From Atrichornis clamosus (taxonomy: Eukaryota > Chordata > Aves > Passeriformes > Menuridae): 64,000 nucleotides of DNA. The notes under the pieces are model-generated. The model did no database searches. It was not told the DNA's origin and was given only the letters and a program-made list of their open reading frames with translations. Below are positions 62,425 through 64,000 of the stretch, one piece after another; position 1 is the first letter of the stretch, and each line of letters starts with the position of its first letter. Location: the NCBI GenBank assembly GCA_013400975.1, contig WBMZ01009006.1, forward strand, positions 186,001 through 250,000, written 5' to 3'. Made by a program: the position numbers and the translations under genes.

Positions 62425-62620
62425 GCTCCCAGCAAAAGGCGGATTTCTTAATTGTGTTATTAGCTGAATTATTAATTGATATGAAAACAGCATTTTACTG
62501 GGCATAAAAAGTCATTCGGAAACGAGATAAAATGTTCTCCGCACTGCCTGCCTCCGAGCAGAGCTGGAGCGAGGGCTCTGACAGCTTGATTATTATGCAC
62601 ATTAGTGCAATCTGGTGAGC
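62425..62620. promoter_or_regulatory. Candidate conserved non-coding block
   Basis: TTCTTAATTGTGTTATTAGC, GAATTATTAATTGATATGAA, GGGCATAAAAAGTCATTCGG and GATTATTATGCACATTAGTG lie within 200 bases, separated by a short CpG-containing stretch (CTCCGCACTGCCTGCCTCCG). Several homeodomain-type cores occur on both strands. Inferred enhancer-like element. Confidence 0.25.
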
Positions 62621-62983
62621 TTCCAACACAGGAGCACGGAGTCCCCCAGTACTGTATCCATCAGGCCACATCCCGCTCCTTTTCTCTTTCTTCCCCCGTC
62701 ACTGTCTGCTTTGCATTTATGTGGGAGACCTCAGGGGTAAGTTTTTTCTTTCTGATCCAGCTGTCATCACTGCAGAGCTACTAATTATAGCAGCAGTGGG
62801 CAAATAGTATTTTCCCTTCAGTCCTGCACCAGGAAAGACAGTCTTTGTTTGTGTCTGTTTCTCAAAACCTCTTGCACCCCAAAAGGGAAAAGATTGTTTC
62901 CCAAGACTCCCCTTGCTGGAAAGAAACTGCTTGCATTTCTCTGTCTCCAAGTCCTTTGTGTTCCACTGTGGAAATGGTGGTCT

Positions 62984-63024
62984 CTGTGTGTGTGTACATA
63001 TATATATATATACATATATATATA
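62984..63024. repeat. Compound (TG)n/(TA)n microsatellite
   Basis: A TG run followed by two TA runs split by a single TACA step. It causes short isoleucine/tyrosine-rich open frames in the region. Confidence 0.9.
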
Positions 63025-63469
63025 CTTTTTTCTACAAAATGCTCCAGTGTTTCCTGACAGAGTGGGGCAGGGGGAGGAGTGCATGTCTCGATGCCCTTTC
63101 AGCCTATGCTCAAAACCCTGTCCTGGGACATGATACACTTTAACTTCAGACAGACCCTTTTCCCCTGGGTCTGCCCCACTCTCCTATCCCCTTGCCAGCC
63201 CCGCAAGGCCTCACAGAGCTGCAGCAGGAGCAGAGCTGCCTGGCTGATGGTATCAATTAATTCTGAACCTCTGTTAAAGAGGCACGATGTGCATCCTTGT
63301 GTTAGGGGGGTGATAAACCTTCAGCAGTCCCCCCCCACCTACCTTTCTTGACCCCCTTCACTGTCACCCCACCGGTGGGAACCTACCCCCACTGACTCAC
63401 ATCTCTAACACGCAGCCAGAGGAGCCAGCAGACACCAGTGATCAATCCCGTCTCTTACACGCAAACCTT
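63025..63469. other. Intergenic, nothing recognised
   Basis: C-rich, mixed DNA with short poly-C runs near 63330-63340. No gene or repeat recognised. Confidence 0.4.
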
Positions 63470-63620
63470 GTAATTTAGCAATAACTACTCAACCACCATT
63501 GACCTGCTAATTAATCCATGGATTTTTTGTTGTGCCTTTAATTGTTGGCCCCGATATCTGAGTCACTTAGGCTGCTCACTCTGCGCGGAGCCTAACCAAC
63601 TAAATGCTACTTCAGCTCTG
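63470..63620. promoter_or_regulatory. Candidate conserved non-coding block
   Basis: Contains GTAATTTAGCAATAACTACT, CACCATTGACCTGCTAATTA, ATCCATGGATTTTTTGTTG and GCCTTTAATTGTTGGCC, then a short CpG-bearing stretch CTGCGCGGAGCC. ATCCATGGAT is a 10-bp palindrome. Inferred from motif density only. Confidence 0.22.
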
Positions 63621-63987
63621 TAGTAATAAAACACTGAAATATATTGACTCCCTGCCAGCTCTCGCGCTCGCTCTCTGCCTCTCCGCTTGCTGGCTGAGTG
63701 CTGGCGTGTGAAGGGAATATAGAGAGGGGAAAGCATCAGCCATGAGAGATGAAGTTTGGGACACAGGTGAGAGAAAGCAATAATCACTCACCAGTGACAG
63801 GCCACCAAGGACAGCCTCTGATCCCTGCGACAGCCCTGCTCTGACTAACTCAAACACACTGTTCCTCCATCCCAAGTGGACTTGATGGCTCTGAAAATTC
63901 ACACGCATGCTGGATCCTGCCTCCTTTCTGCTTTCCGCCTCTTAATGAGGAAATCTTTGTCCTCATGACTGTCACTGTCACACTCAC

Positions 63988-64000
63988 TATATATATATAT
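63988..64000. repeat. (TA)n microsatellite cut by the window edge
   Basis: Alternating T and A run to the last base, so true length is unknown. Confidence 0.8.

Noticed and set aside
1..64000. tRNA, rRNA and CRISPR signals, and bacterial-style operons
   Set aside because: No tRNA B-box-like GGTTCRANNCC in a cloverleaf context, no rRNA text and no regularly spaced direct repeats were seen; the DNA is vertebrate in character.

Overview
This window looks like bird nuclear DNA with no protein-coding gene that I can support. The organism call rests on its repeats. There are three fragments of CR1, the dominant avian LINE. One keeps the diagnostic CR1 3' end, a tandem ATTCTGTG octamer. There are also two LTRs of an endogenous-retrovirus family that I remember as common in passerines and other modern birds; the family name is from memory and unchecked. 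Overall base composition, poly-A/T runs, short microsatellites and the lack of any long open frame all fit vertebrate intergenic or deep intronic sequence. The longest uninterrupted frames are about 175-197 codons. They match no protein I recognise and lie in GC-rich patches where chance open frames are expected.

Layout. 143-716: a solo LTR, plus strand, with its middle missing. 1155-1285: an ancient amniote SINE/LINE tail. 4931-4948: a perfect 18-bp palindrome. 8333-8501: an exon-like open stretch behind a good splice acceptor, unproven. 9175-9260: a weak ancient-repeat match. 20700-21594: a CR1 fragment, plus strand, running from the reverse-transcriptase region to the 3' end, with a mutated catalytic motif and a 3' deletion. 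26105-26210: another ancient tail. 32200-32280: a very short CR1 reverse-transcriptase remnant, minus strand. 42139-42703: a CR1 fragment, minus strand, in which the reverse-transcriptase part is joined directly to the 3' part. 45904-46612: a second LTR of the same family, plus strand, with a 44-bp tandem repeat. 48793-48975: a CpG-dense patch. 52265-52340 and 62195-62310: MIR fossils.

Between the repeats, several AT-rich blocks dense in homeodomain-type TAAT/ATTA cores stand out from their surroundings (for example 8500-8890, 33740-34110, 47220-47345, 53340-53445, 57330-57790, 62425-62620, 63470-63620). They read like the conserved non-coding elements found around developmental regulator genes. 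This is inference from texture only; no alignment was possible and I cannot name the locus. I found no tRNA or rRNA gene, CRISPR array, operon or new biological system. The most checkable points are the rearranged retroelement remnants, the MIR-type fossils, the CpG patch and the candidate regulatory blocks.
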